From: Pseudophaeobacter arcticus DSM 23566
Lineage (GTDB): Bacteria > Pseudomonadota > Alphaproteobacteria > Rhodobacterales > Rhodobacteraceae
Direction of reading: 5' to 3'
NCBI RefSeq assembly: GCF_000473205.1
Contig: NZ_KI421507.1
Coordinates: forward strand, 1,776,482-1,840,481
DNA length: 64,000 nucleotides
Position 1 is the first letter of the stretch; every line of letters begins with the position of its first letter. Positions 26,631 to 34,730 of this stretch are shown one piece after another. A program made the translations under genes and the position numbers. The notes under the pieces are model-generated. The model saw only the letters and a program-made list of their open reading frames with translations. It had not been told where the DNA came from and did not search any database.

Positions 26631-28330
26631 GCCACGTCCTTTCGCTGCTCGGCTGCGGTTTGTTCGGCATGGGCGTCCGCGTCCCAATCTGCAACCTCAT
26701 CCCCCACCAAACAGGTCAGTTTGCATTCCACATCAGCAAGACCCTTCATGCGGGGATCAGGGCTGTTCATCAAGATCGTCGGCTTTGGTGACAAGGAGGC
26801 CAAACACTCCGCCAAGTCCTCCCGCTCTGCGGTATCCAGTACCGCAGTCGGTTCGTTCAAGAGCAGGATGCGCGGACGTAACGCCAGCACACGTACCAGC
26901 GCAATCAACTGCCGGTTAACGGGATCGTTTTCAAAAGCGCTGCCAGAGCCTAGCTTTGTATTATACCCCATTGGCAGTCGATGAATCCGCTTTTCCAGCC
27001 CCAGCTTCGCCGCAAACTCTTTCGCCCGGGAAATATGCGTCTCATCGCCAAAAGCGCTTAGATTTTCTAATATCGTGCCCGACAGAATGGCTGGATCGTT
27101 TTCCAACACAACAATGGCATCCTGACCCCGCCTCGATACGAGTGACTGCGCTGAAACTCCGTCTATCAGCACTTCACCGGCTGCAGGACTACAATGCCCA
27201 GTTACAGCATCGTAAAGTGCCTGTATCTGCCAAATCGCATTGCTGCTGACCAAGCCGATCTGGCCTGGCGCCAATACCATGGAGCTTACTCCCGAGCGTT
27301 CGGAATCCCCGCTTCCTCCCTGGAGCCGGAGGTTGCGCAGGGTGATGTTTCCTTCGATCAGAGCTGCACACTTTGTTGAGACCGGGTCAATATCCAACGC
27401 ATCAATTTCACGCAGCTTTCTCCAGGACAGAGCAACGCTCTCTGACTGCACCCATAGTGTCATCAATTTGGTCAACGGCTGTACAATCCGCCCGTTCAAC
27501 AACATACATGCAGCCATTTCAGCGATCCCGATCTGCTGACGGATAACCAAGAAAGCGCCAAACAGTCCCATAGCAGCCACAGAAACCTGCCCAAAGACAG
27601 CCCCGAAATTCTGAGCGAAGCCGGAAAACCGGATCAACCGATGGCTGAGATCAACTGTTTGATCTTCCAGCAGCTCAAACCGCCGCTTCATCTGGCGCTC
27701 CATCCGGTTGGCTTTGACGGTTTCGTTGCTCGACAGCACCTCGGACAAAAAAGCGTACCGGCGGCTGTCTAGCGATTTTCTCCTGTCAAATAGCGCCCAT
27801 TGAGCGCGTTTCATTAACAGGGAAAACACCAGCACCGCCACCAGGCCTGTGATTGGCACAAGAACCAGCCAGCCTCCGATCAATGCCACCATCACCGCGA
27901 AAACCAGCATGAATGGCAAGTCAATCAACAGGGCATGGTTCTGCCCTGCGTGATGGTCACGCAGCTGAGCAATGGCGGAAAATCGATCAATATATGCCGA
28001 CGCTGAATCCCGCGAAAATGCCTGAGTGTTGGCGTGTAATATCCGGCTCGCAAAACGCCGATAATTCGAGACTGCTGCCTTTTCCGCAGCCGCGTTCAGT
28101 AATGTCAAACGGCTCCACCGTAGCACTAATTCAACTCCCGCGCTCACTAGGAGGAGGACAGTTAACATACGCAGTGTTTCAACTGACTGAAAGGGGATCA
28201 CACGATCAAAAATCAAAAGAATAGAGATGGGAATAACTAATGCGACGACGTTAAGTGACAGCGATGCAGCCAGAAGAGGCAGCTTCACGGCCAGGGAACT
28301 GTCACGCCCTTTGAAAGTCTTTTGTTCCAT
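26627..28330 (-). CDS. Second ABC exporter half-subunit, ATPase motifs lost
   Basis: 567 residues from the ATG at 28330; a GTG ten codons upstream (28360) is the alternative. The transmembrane exporter domain is intact (about 15-290: LNVVALVIPISILLIFDRVIP and the following helices). The nucleotide-binding domain is recognisable only by its overall layout. The Walker A site is replaced by GLVSSNAIWQIQ, the signature by FENDPVNRQ, Walker B is ILLLNEPT (Asp to Asn), and no H-loop His follows. Paired with the neighbouring ABC gene, it should form a heterodimer with no canonical ATP site. It is transcribed divergently from the large cadherin/PA14 gene. Confidence 0.9.
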   Translation of the reverse strand: MEQKTFKGRDSSLAVKLPLLAASLSLNVVALVIPISILLIFDRVIPFQSVETLRMLTVLLLVSAGVELVLRWSRLTLLNAAAEKAAVSNYRRFASRILHANTQAFSRDSASAYIDRFSAIAQLRDHHAGQNHALLIDLPFMLVFAVMVALIGGWLVLVPITGLVAVLVFSLLMKRAQWALFDRRKSLDSRRYAFLSEVLSSNETVKANRMERQMKRRFELLEDQTVDLSHRLIRFSGFAQNFGAVFGQVSVAAMGLFGAFLVIRQQIGIAEMAACMLLNGRIVQPLTKLMTLWVQSESVALSWRKLREIDALDIDPVSTKCAALIEGNITLRNLRLQGGSGDSERSGVSSMVLAPGQIGLVSSNAIWQIQALYDAVTGHCSPAAGEVLIDGVSAQSLVSRRGQDAIVVLENDPAILSGTILENLSAFGDETHISRAKEFAAKLGLEKRIHRLPMGYNTKLGSGSAFENDPVNRQLIALVRVLALRPRILLLNEPTAVLDTAEREDLAECLASLSPKPTILMNSPDPRMKGLADVECKLTCLVGDEVADWDADAHAEQTAAEQRKDVA

Positions 28331-28501
28331 ACCGGCCCCATACCACACACTCTGGTGCACAAGACATTGAAACCCCTTAAGCCTTTATCAATTTAGCAGC
28401 ATGCAGTGCGTAAGATTGAATTAAAATTCAAGCTATGCGTGTGAGATTGCATTAACCGTTTTGTGTTAATGAAAAAATCAAATGTATTTCCGGAGGTTCT
28501 G

Positions 28502-31500
28502 ATGTCTGGCAAAGCCCATCATTCGATAAACCAGCCACACAATTTGATAAAAGATCAAAAAGATAAGGAGACTTTTGCAGAGGGGCTGTCAAAGGGCGCG
28601 CAAGCCACACCCGAAGACCAAAGCCGCAGCACTCTCCACACTGGAGAAATTCAAGAAGGCGATGCTTCCGAAAGAAGCGCTTTTGATGGGTACGCAAATT
28701 TCACTGTGCAAGATGAAGAAACCTTATCCACCCAAGAGGCGCCCGGTGACAGCAGTCAAGACGCAGCTTTGCTTCTTCCTCATGATGGCTCCCCCGTTTT
28801 TTTTGATGCAGAATCTCCTCAAGACACAGGAAGAGACGCTGATGATGGTCAGATTGTTGCCCGGTCTCACCAAATTCCCAATGAAGGGACCGAGCATGCG
28901 ATTGACGTTGGCGGTGCTCAGGCGCCATCGGCCCAACAAACTACTCAGACCGCTAACCGTAGCGCTGGAGATGGATCTCCAGAACCACTCAAAGAAAATA
29001 ACGCACCGGAAAGCCTTTCGCTCTCTAACAGCACCATTGCCGAGAACGCAGAAGGCGCAATCGTCGGCAACCTCTCCGCTGAGGATCAGGATGCGGGCGA
29101 CAGCCACAGCTATTCTGTCTCCGATGACCGCTTCGAGGTTGTCGAGGGCCAGCTCAAGCTGAAGGACGGCGTATCGCTCGACCATGAGGCCGAAGCTGAG
29201 ATCGATGTACAGGTCACCGTAATCGATAGTGCGGGCACATCGCACACGGAAGACTTCTCAATCGAGGTGACAGATCAGAATGACGCCGTGACCGGCGTCG
29301 AGCTGACCGGCAGCACCATTGCCGAGAACGCAGAAGGCGCAATCGTCGGCAACCTCTCCGCTGAGGATCAGGATGCGGGCGACAGCCACAGCTATTCTGT
29401 CTCCGATGACCGCTTCGAGGTTGTCGAGGGCCAGCTCAAGCTGAAGGACGGCGTATCGCTCGACCATGAGGCCGAAGCTGAGATCGATGTACAGGTCACC
29501 GTAACCGATAGTGCGGGCACATCGCACACGGAAGACTTCTCAATCGAGGTGACAGATCAGAATGAGGCTCCTGGCGGGTTAACACTTGAAGGGGAAAGTG
29601 AAAACCTTGTTGAAAATGGCAGCTTTGAAAACTTTAGTCTGGAAACCGGTCGTTGGCGCGCCTTCAAAGAGGACGATTCCGGCGGGTGGGATACTGATAC
29701 CAGTATGGAAGTCTGGGACAATTTAGGCCGGACTGATGCTTCTGAGGGCGAGCAGCACCTAGAAATGGACTCTGGCCGCGGTGTCGATAGCATCAGTCAG
29801 ACCATTCAGACCAACGAAGGGCAAGTTTATGATCTGGGCATCGATCTACGCGAACGTCTTACAAATGGCACCGACACTGTCGAAGTCTATTGGAACGATA
29901 ATCTCGTTGGTGAATTGGATCCTGACAGCAAGGAGTGGACGACCTTTGAAATGCAGGTGATCGGCACCGGCGAAGATAGGCTGGAACTGCGAGAGGCAGC
30001 CGATCAGAATGACAGCTATGGAGCACTAGTCGATAACATTAGGGTTACTGCCGCGCAAAATGTTGTTGCTGAAAACGTCCGTGGTGCCATCGTCAATCGG
30101 GTTAACTTCGAAGATCCAGATGGCGATGACAGTCATATGTTCGAGGTATCGGATGATCGCTTTGAAGTTGCCAATGGCTTTTTGCGCTTGAAAGAAACTG
30201 AAGCGCTCGACTTTGAAGACGCTAGCGAGATCGTCGTATCCGTCACAGTGACAGACACCGGCGGCCTCAGTGCCTCTGAAACCTTTACTGTTGAGGTGGC
30301 TGATACCGCCGATCTGACTCTCTCGTCAGGGTTTCATGCCCAATACTTCGACATGAACCAACAGCTCAGTTCACTGGAGGACATTGATTGGGGTGCCGAG
30401 CCAACTCATCAGGAGCTAGTCACAGAGATAAACTATGAGAATGGCAGTGATTCCTTTTGGGAAGACGGCTCCAAAGATACATTCGCTGTAGAAATTTGCG
30501 GCGCCGTGCAGGTGGACGAAGGGGGAATATACCGGTTCGATCTTGGCGGTGACGATGGCGCTCAATTAGTAGTGAATGGGAAACTTATCGTCGAAAATGA
30601 TGGTCTCCATGCCTATCAGACTAAATCGGGCGAAGTGCAGCTAGATCCTGGCACCCACCATATTGAAGTGCGGTATTTCGAGAATTATGGGCATGCGGGC
30701 CTGAAACTCGAATGGGAAGGCCCTGGCATGGACGGGCCTGAGCTTGTGACAGCGCCGGATATCTCCGAAGCTCAAACCGTATCAGGCATGCCGATTGCGA
30801 TGAACGTCGCCCATCCGGAGATTGAACTAAGCGAGACTACAAACCTAGTGCTGGACGGGCTGCCTGCAGGTACGGTTGTGGAAGCGGGCGGCAAGACGCT
30901 GATGGTGGAAGGCGGCAGCGCTGACATCACTGGCTTCGACACAGAAATGCTTACAATTACGCCGCCTTATGATTATTCAGGTCAAGTCGATGCCACGCTC
31001 ACCATGACCGATAGCAACGCTACGATAGGCAACACAGTCATTAGGCAGCCAATTACAATCAACGTGAACGAGGCCCAGATAACTGTGCCAACTGCAGAGT
31101 TGGTGACAGGATTCCGAGCTGACTACCTAGATGTGGACCAGCGGATCGGAAAGCTGGATGACGTGAACTGGGACGCTGACCCCACCCACCAGGACCATCA
31201 GGCAGAAATTGATTACAAAAACAGCAGTGAATCCTTTTGGGAAAGTGGTTCCAAAGATACGTTTGCAACCCGGATCCAAGGGCAGGTTACGGTTGAGGAA
31301 GGCGGTTCCTACACCTTTTTCACCTCCGCTGACGATGGTGTGGTTGTTTTTGCCAACGGGCAGGAGGTCGTCAAAGACGATGGCAATCACAGGTATCGTG
31401 AAGATTCCGGTCGGATCGAATTGGAACCCGGCACACACGACATTGAGATTCGATATTTCGAGAATTACGGGCATGCAGGTCTGAAACTTGAATGGGAAGG

Positions 31501-32089
31501 CCCGGATTCGAACGGCCGTGAGACGGTACAAGCCGATCAGGACATCGCCGTTGATGTGAACGGCACATTGGATGTGGGCATCGGGCTAGAAGGTGCGAGT
31601 GACAGTGCGACCGTAGGAATTGAAGGCCTGCCCCGTGATACGATCTTGACTAGTGGCGACAATGCTCTTGTAACAGACGGCGGGCCAGTGGATCTTTCGG
31701 GTTGGAACATAAGCGCGCTCGAGGTTTCTCCACCACCCGGTTACGAAGGGGAAATCAAGGGGGAGATAGTTGTTAGCGACACTGCCTTCAATGGCGCACC
31801 TGTCACCTTCAGCTCTGATTTCACAATACCGGTTGGAGACACAACGATTACGCCCGAACCTGTTTCTCAGGGTGAAGAGGGAATCGGTCCCGAAAGCAGC
31901 ATGAGCTCTGGAGACGCTGCGTGGGATGCGTGGGATGCGTTTACAGAACTAAGCGAGGAAGGCGGCCAAGATTACGATACCTCACAGGAAGATGTTCTGG
32001 AAGATGTTCTGGCCGAGCCAGTTATTGTTCAAGAGTCGCAAGAGATTTCTCAGATCAGCACTGAAACCTATGAGCGAACAGATTGGTAA
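28502..32089 (+). CDS. Large extracellular-type protein with cadherin-like repeats, DUF642-like and two PA14 domains
   Basis: 1195 residues, very acidic. In order: a low-complexity N-terminus (1-170); two almost identical 94-residue cadherin-like repeats (about 176-355); a DUF642/carbohydrate-binding-like jelly-roll (about 365-520, NLVENGSFENFSLETGRW); another cadherin-like domain (520-610); PA14 domain 1 (about 608-760); a spacer domain; PA14 domain 2 (about 868-1012); then a C-terminal domain and acidic tail. Both PA14 domains end in RYFENYGHAGLKLEWEGP. There is no Sec signal peptide, which fits export by the adjacent type I apparatus, but RTX GGxGxD nonapeptides are absent. GGAGG six bases before ATG 28502 decides the start. 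The likely role is an adhesin or glycan-binding surface protein. Confidence 0.9.
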   Translation: MSGKAHHSINQPHNLIKDQKDKETFAEGLSKGAQATPEDQSRSTLHTGEIQEGDASERSAFDGYANFTVQDEETLSTQEAPGDSSQDAALLLPHDGSPVFFDAESPQDTGRDADDGQIVARSHQIPNEGTEHAIDVGGAQAPSAQQTTQTANRSAGDGSPEPLKENNAPESLSLSNSTIAENAEGAIVGNLSAEDQDAGDSHSYSVSDDRFEVVEGQLKLKDGVSLDHEAEAEIDVQVTVIDSAGTSHTEDFSIEVTDQNDAVTGVELTGSTIAENAEGAIVGNLSAEDQDAGDSHSYSVSDDRFEVVEGQLKLKDGVSLDHEAEAEIDVQVTVTDSAGTSHTEDFSIEVTDQNEAPGGLTLEGESENLVENGSFENFSLETGRWRAFKEDDSGGWDTDTSMEVWDNLGRTDASEGEQHLEMDSGRGVDSISQTIQTNEGQVYDLGIDLRERLTNGTDTVEVYWNDNLVGELDPDSKEWTTFEMQVIGTGEDRLELREAADQNDSYGALVDNIRVTAAQNVVAENVRGAIVNRVNFEDPDGDDSHMFEVSDDRFEVANGFLRLKETEALDFEDASEIVVSVTVTDTGGLSASETFTVEVADTADLTLSSGFHAQYFDMNQQLSSLEDIDWGAEPTHQELVTEINYENGSDSFWEDGSKDTFAVEICGAVQVDEGGIYRFDLGGDDGAQLVVNGKLIVENDGLHAYQTKSGEVQLDPGTHHIEVRYFENYGHAGLKLEWEGPGMDGPELVTAPDISEAQTVSGMPIAMNVAHPEIELSETTNLVLDGLPAGTVVEAGGKTLMVEGGSADITGFDTEMLTITPPYDYSGQVDATLTMTDSNATIGNTVIRQPITINVNEAQITVPTAELVTGFRADYLDVDQRIGKLDDVNWDADPTHQDHQAEIDYKNSSESFWESGSKDTFATRIQGQVTVEEGGSYTFFTSADDGVVVFANGQEVVKDDGNHRYREDSGRIELEPGTHDIEIRYFENYGHAGLKLEWEGPDSNGRETVQADQDIAVDVNGTLDVGIGLEGASDSATVGIEGLPRDTILTSGDNALVTDGGPVDLSGWNISALEVSPPPGYEGEIKGEIVVSDTAFNGAPVTFSSDFTIPVGDTTITPEPVSQGEEGIGPESSMSSGDAAWDAWDAFTELSEEGGQDYDTSQEDVLEDVLAEPVIVQESQEISQISTETYERTDW
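29029..29565 (+). repeat. In-frame tandem duplication in the cadherin/PA14 gene
   Basis: 29029-29283 and 29311-29565 are 255-base units, 282 bases apart, differing at a single position (ATCGATAGT versus ACCGATAGT). Each encodes one cadherin-like module. The near-identity implies a very recent duplication or ongoing gene conversion. Confidence 0.97.
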
Positions 32090-32228
32090 CACTCTGCTCA
32101 TTCAAAAGCTGGCAGCAGCCAAAAAGAACAACGCTGGTTGATTGTCGTGTCATGCGCACCCGATAAGGCCCGTTATGTTGAGCATGGGGAAGGCCGACAA
32201 TAAACACGAGCTTGGAGAACAGATGCGA

Positions 32229-32780
32229 CTAACCTGCCTTGACGGCAAGGTGCTGACGCAGCTCCTGAAGGGTTTTTCCCAAGGCAATTTCCATTGCAAC
32301 CCCATCTGTGGGATCCGGCAACTGGGACATCATCTTATTGTATACCCACAATGTTTCTAGCAGGTGCGCCTCTTTAGACATCTCAATTCCGTTGTTCGCA
32401 TATTCCTCGGTCACAACCCCACTACAGAACATCAAACGCATAGAGTCGGCAGGGATAACGTGACCTGGCGATCCAAGGCTTGATTCCGTTCGTCCACTTG
32501 GACCGCCTCCTTGCTCCGGCTCAATAGGCTGTGCGGGCTGTTCGCTACTAGGCAGCGGAATCGACATAGGCCCCTCACCTGTCAAAACCCAAGATGCCGA
32601 AATGCCCAAATGGGTACTTATGGCGGTTAGAAATTCACTTCCAACAGCCCTATCACCGCCAATATAGTTCTGAATCGTACGGTAACTGACACCCGTTCTT
32701 TTTGATAAATCTTTAATAGTCAAAGACTTACACTCACACACCTCGCGAATTCTCTCCGGTACACCCAATTGTTCACCCAC
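32229..32780 (-). CDS. Mu-like phage repressor (helix-turn-helix)
   Basis: About 183 residues from a GTG at 32780; a TTG at 32768 is an alternative, and the frame is open well beyond. The N-terminus holds an XRE-type helix-turn-helix, LTIKDLSKRTGVSYRTIQNYIGGDRAVGSEFLTAISTHLGISASWVLTGEGP. This is the layout of temperate-phage repressors whose linker leads to a C-terminal oligomerisation domain. It is divergent from the phage early operon and separated from it by palindromic operator candidates. This is the leftmost gene of the Mu-like region, as the c gene is in Mu. Confidence 0.85.
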   Translation of the reverse strand: MGEQLGVPERIREVCECKSLTIKDLSKRTGVSYRTIQNYIGGDRAVGSEFLTAISTHLGISASWVLTGEGPMSIPLPSSEQPAQPIEPEQGGGPSGRTESSLGSPGHVIPADSMRLMFCSGVVTEEYANNGIEMSKEAHLLETLWVYNKMMSQLPDPTDGVAMEIALGKTLQELRQHLAVKAG

Positions 32781-32809
32781 CTTATTGACACTATACCCAT
32801 TTGGGTGTA
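32761..32809. promoter_or_regulatory. Probable phage operator region
   Basis: ACCCATTTGGGT (32795-32806) is a palindrome with arms ACCCA/TGGGT around TT, extended to TACCCATTTGGGTGTA. A related half-site, ACACCCAATT, lies at 32761-32770. A further CCCAAATGGGTA occurs inside the repressor gene at 32605-32616. Sites placed between divergent repressor and early genes fit a lysogeny switch. Confidence 0.55.
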
Positions 32810-32856
32810 ATGTGAGTATGCAACGACACGATACAAGGCCGCAATGCGAGGGCAGT

Positions 32857-33141
32857 ATGACAAAACAAGATAAAATATTCCAGCCCGGGACCATCCTGCA
32901 TGAGGTGATTGTGGGTGCATTTCGATCTTCGGGGTCAAGTTTCGAGGCTTGGTGCCGCACAAACGACGTCAAGCCAAGCACCGCCCGCACAGCCACCTAC
33001 GGGCAGGCTGGAGGAGAAGTGGGCAGCGCTATGCTGGAACGCATCATTGATGCCGCTGGGCGGGAGATGATCGAAATGGCCTATTCCAAGCGAGTGATCC
33101 GTGAGGCCGCAAAGCTCGAAAATGCACGGGGTGGAGCATGA
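32857..33141 (+). CDS. Phage DNA-binding protein, Ner position
   Basis: 94 residues: FQPGTILHEVIVGAFRSSGSSFEAWCRTNDVKPSTARTATYGQAGGEVGSAMLERIIDAAGREMI. The LHEVIVGAFRSSGSSFEAWCR segment followed by a second helix suggests a small helix-turn-helix regulator. It is the first gene rightward of the repressor, the place of Ner in Mu, and probably represses early transcription. The ATG at 32857 follows GAGGGCAGT. The stop overlaps the next possible frame by four bases. Confidence 0.75.
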   Translation: MTKQDKIFQPGTILHEVIVGAFRSSGSSFEAWCRTNDVKPSTARTATYGQAGGEVGSAMLERIIDAAGREMIEMAYSKRVIREAAKLENARGGA

Positions 33142-33425
33142 ACCCCCTCCCGTCCCCCACAGCTCAACCCGTCCCCTGCGCCTGCTTGCAGTCGGTTGAG
33201 CCACTACCCCAGCGACACCGTGGATGGGTCGCTGGGGGCTTTTGCAACACAGTCGCCACTCGCGAAGTCGGGTCCCGGCTCCGTCCTATTTTGGGCGGGC
33301 TGGGGCCAATGGATCCGGACTGGTCCCTGACAGGTTCAGAACTCCTGGACGGCATCATCGGGGCGATCTGCGTCTTCGCCCTGCCCGTCCCCTCTTATTC
33401 ATTGAGTTTCTGCAATGACCGATAA
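33138..33425 (+). CDS. Doubtful phage early frame
   Basis: 95 codons starting with an ATGA overlap on the previous stop. The first half is Pro/Cys-rich and unlike protein; the last 38 codons (from ATG 33309, MDPDWSLTGSELLDGIIGAI) look better and may be the real small gene. It overlaps the next gene by 11 bases. It is not a recognised family. Confidence 0.35.
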   Translation: MNPLPSPTAQPVPCACLQSVEPLPQRHRGWVAGGFCNTVATREVGSRLRPILGGLGPMDPDWSLTGSELLDGIIGAICVFALPVPSYSLSFCNDR

Positions 33426-33717
33426 CTTCACAAGCCAGCGCACCTCCCTCGCCCCTGTTGCCTCCGCACTAGCAAGCGCCACGGCCGAGTACGCAACAAA
33501 CCGAGCTGCTTCGGAGGAAGCCCATTTCGCTTTGAGCGAGGCTCGCCTTACAGGCGCTCAGAATGTGAGCGCACTCGCGGATCAATCTGACGCAGCGATC
33601 GAAGCCATGAGCGCCGCCCAGGAACAGATCGCCAACCTTATGGCGGACCTCAAAGAGCAAGGTGTTCTCGACGGTTTCTACGCCTTCGCCGCAGCCCAAA
33701 ACCGGCACCAGACCTGA
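33415..33717 (+). CDS. Small helical phage protein of unknown function
   Basis: 100 residues, Ala-rich and predicted to be almost entirely helical (ASALASATAEYATNRAASEEAHFALSEARL...AAQEQIANLMADLKEQGVLDG). Hypothetical genes of this size are usual between ner and the transposase genes in rhodobacteral Mu-like phages. No domain is recognised. Confidence 0.65.
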   Translation: MTDNFTSQRTSLAPVASALASATAEYATNRAASEEAHFALSEARLTGAQNVSALADQSDAAIEAMSAAQEQIANLMADLKEQGVLDGFYAFAAAQNRHQT

Positions 33718-33839
33718 TGCCCGGCGCGCAGATCATACGAGGCCCCTTCTGGCCAGGTCCGCGCATCCAAACTCACAGCCATGTCGCACAGAACGACAGG
33801 CCACAAGCAACTGAACCCCATTTCACTGGAGCATCCACA

Positions 33840-34730
33840 ATGACCCCTCCAAATTGGCAGAATACTCAATCGTTGCCGGTGGCAGACATCCAGGTGGAAG
33901 AGCGCCTGCGGATCGCCTCCAAGCCAGCGGTGGCCAGCATTGTGTCATCCATTCAGGAAGTCGGCAGCATCCTGCAACCCTTGTTGGTGCGCCGGATCAA
34001 AACCGGCTATCGCCTGATGGACGGGCTGCACCGCCTGACCGCCGCGAAGCAGGTCGGCCTGAAAGAAGTGCCGGTCAAGGTGAGCGAATGCACCAATGAC
34101 CAGGCCATCCGAATTGAGGTTGACGCCAACGTGGCCGGCGCACCGCTCACGCCTTTGGATATGGCAGTGTTTTTGGCCGCCCACAAAGAGCTGTACGAGC
34201 GGGAAAACCCCGAAGCGGCGCAGGGAAAGGCCGGTGCCCATGGCCGGTGGAATGCAACGGACATAATGTCCGTTGCATCTTTCAGCGCCAATGCGGCGGA
34301 AGTTTTTGGCAAGGGCGACCGCCACATTCGCCGCCTGATCAGCGTCGGTGAGAAGCTGTCCAAAGCTGAGATCGACCTTTTACGCAAAGCACCAAACAGG
34401 GTGCAGTTCATAGACCTGGAACACATCGCCAAATGCGGCGCACAAGCCGACCGCAGTGCAATCTGCGCCGCGCTGGGAGCGGGTGAAGCGAAAACCGCCA
34501 AGGAAGTTCTGGACCGCAAAAAGGCCCCAGGCGCGGCGGTGCTGTCGCCGCTCGATCAGCAGATTGCGAAGCTCAAAGACGCCTATTCGCGCGCTCAGAA
34601 AAGCGCCCGCCGGGAGTTCGTCCGGCTTCATAGCGACGAGCTGATTGAGCTGATCCATGAAATCAGCGCCGAGGAAGAGGGTGCCGCCGAAGTGGTCTCG
34701 TTTGCCAGCAAACGGGAGGCGGTCCAATGA
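33840..34730 (+). CDS. ParB-like nuclease-domain protein in the phage early operon
   Basis: 296 residues. The ParB/sulfiredoxin-like domain is at the N-terminus: SLPVADIQVEERLR, then SSIQEVGSILQPLLVR and YRLMDGLHRLTAAKQVGLKEVPVKV, the GxHRLxAAK box. A helix-turn-helix region follows (NAAEVFGKGDRHIRRLISVGEKL). The frame opens upstream at 33717, but ATG 33840 has GGAG nine bases before it and begins the domain properly. It ends overlapping the transposase start by four bases. It may bind phage DNA or aid replication; a partition role is not expected for a Mu-like phage. Confidence 0.85.
   Translation: MTPPNWQNTQSLPVADIQVEERLRIASKPAVASIVSSIQEVGSILQPLLVRRIKTGYRLMDGLHRLTAAKQVGLKEVPVKVSECTNDQAIRIEVDANVAGAPLTPLDMAVFLAAHKELYERENPEAAQGKAGAHGRWNATDIMSVASFSANAAEVFGKGDRHIRRLISVGEKLSKAEIDLLRKAPNRVQFIDLEHIAKCGAQADRSAICAALGAGEAKTAKEVLDRKKAPGAAVLSPLDQQIAKLKDAYSRAQKSARREFVRLHSDELIELIHEISAEEEGAAEVVSFASKREAVQ

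Noticed and set aside
32090..32228. Left end of the Mu-like phage
   Set aside because: The position is right, and TTGTCGTGT and ACACGAGC could be transposase sites, but no clear TG terminus, repeated set or target duplication could be fixed by eye.
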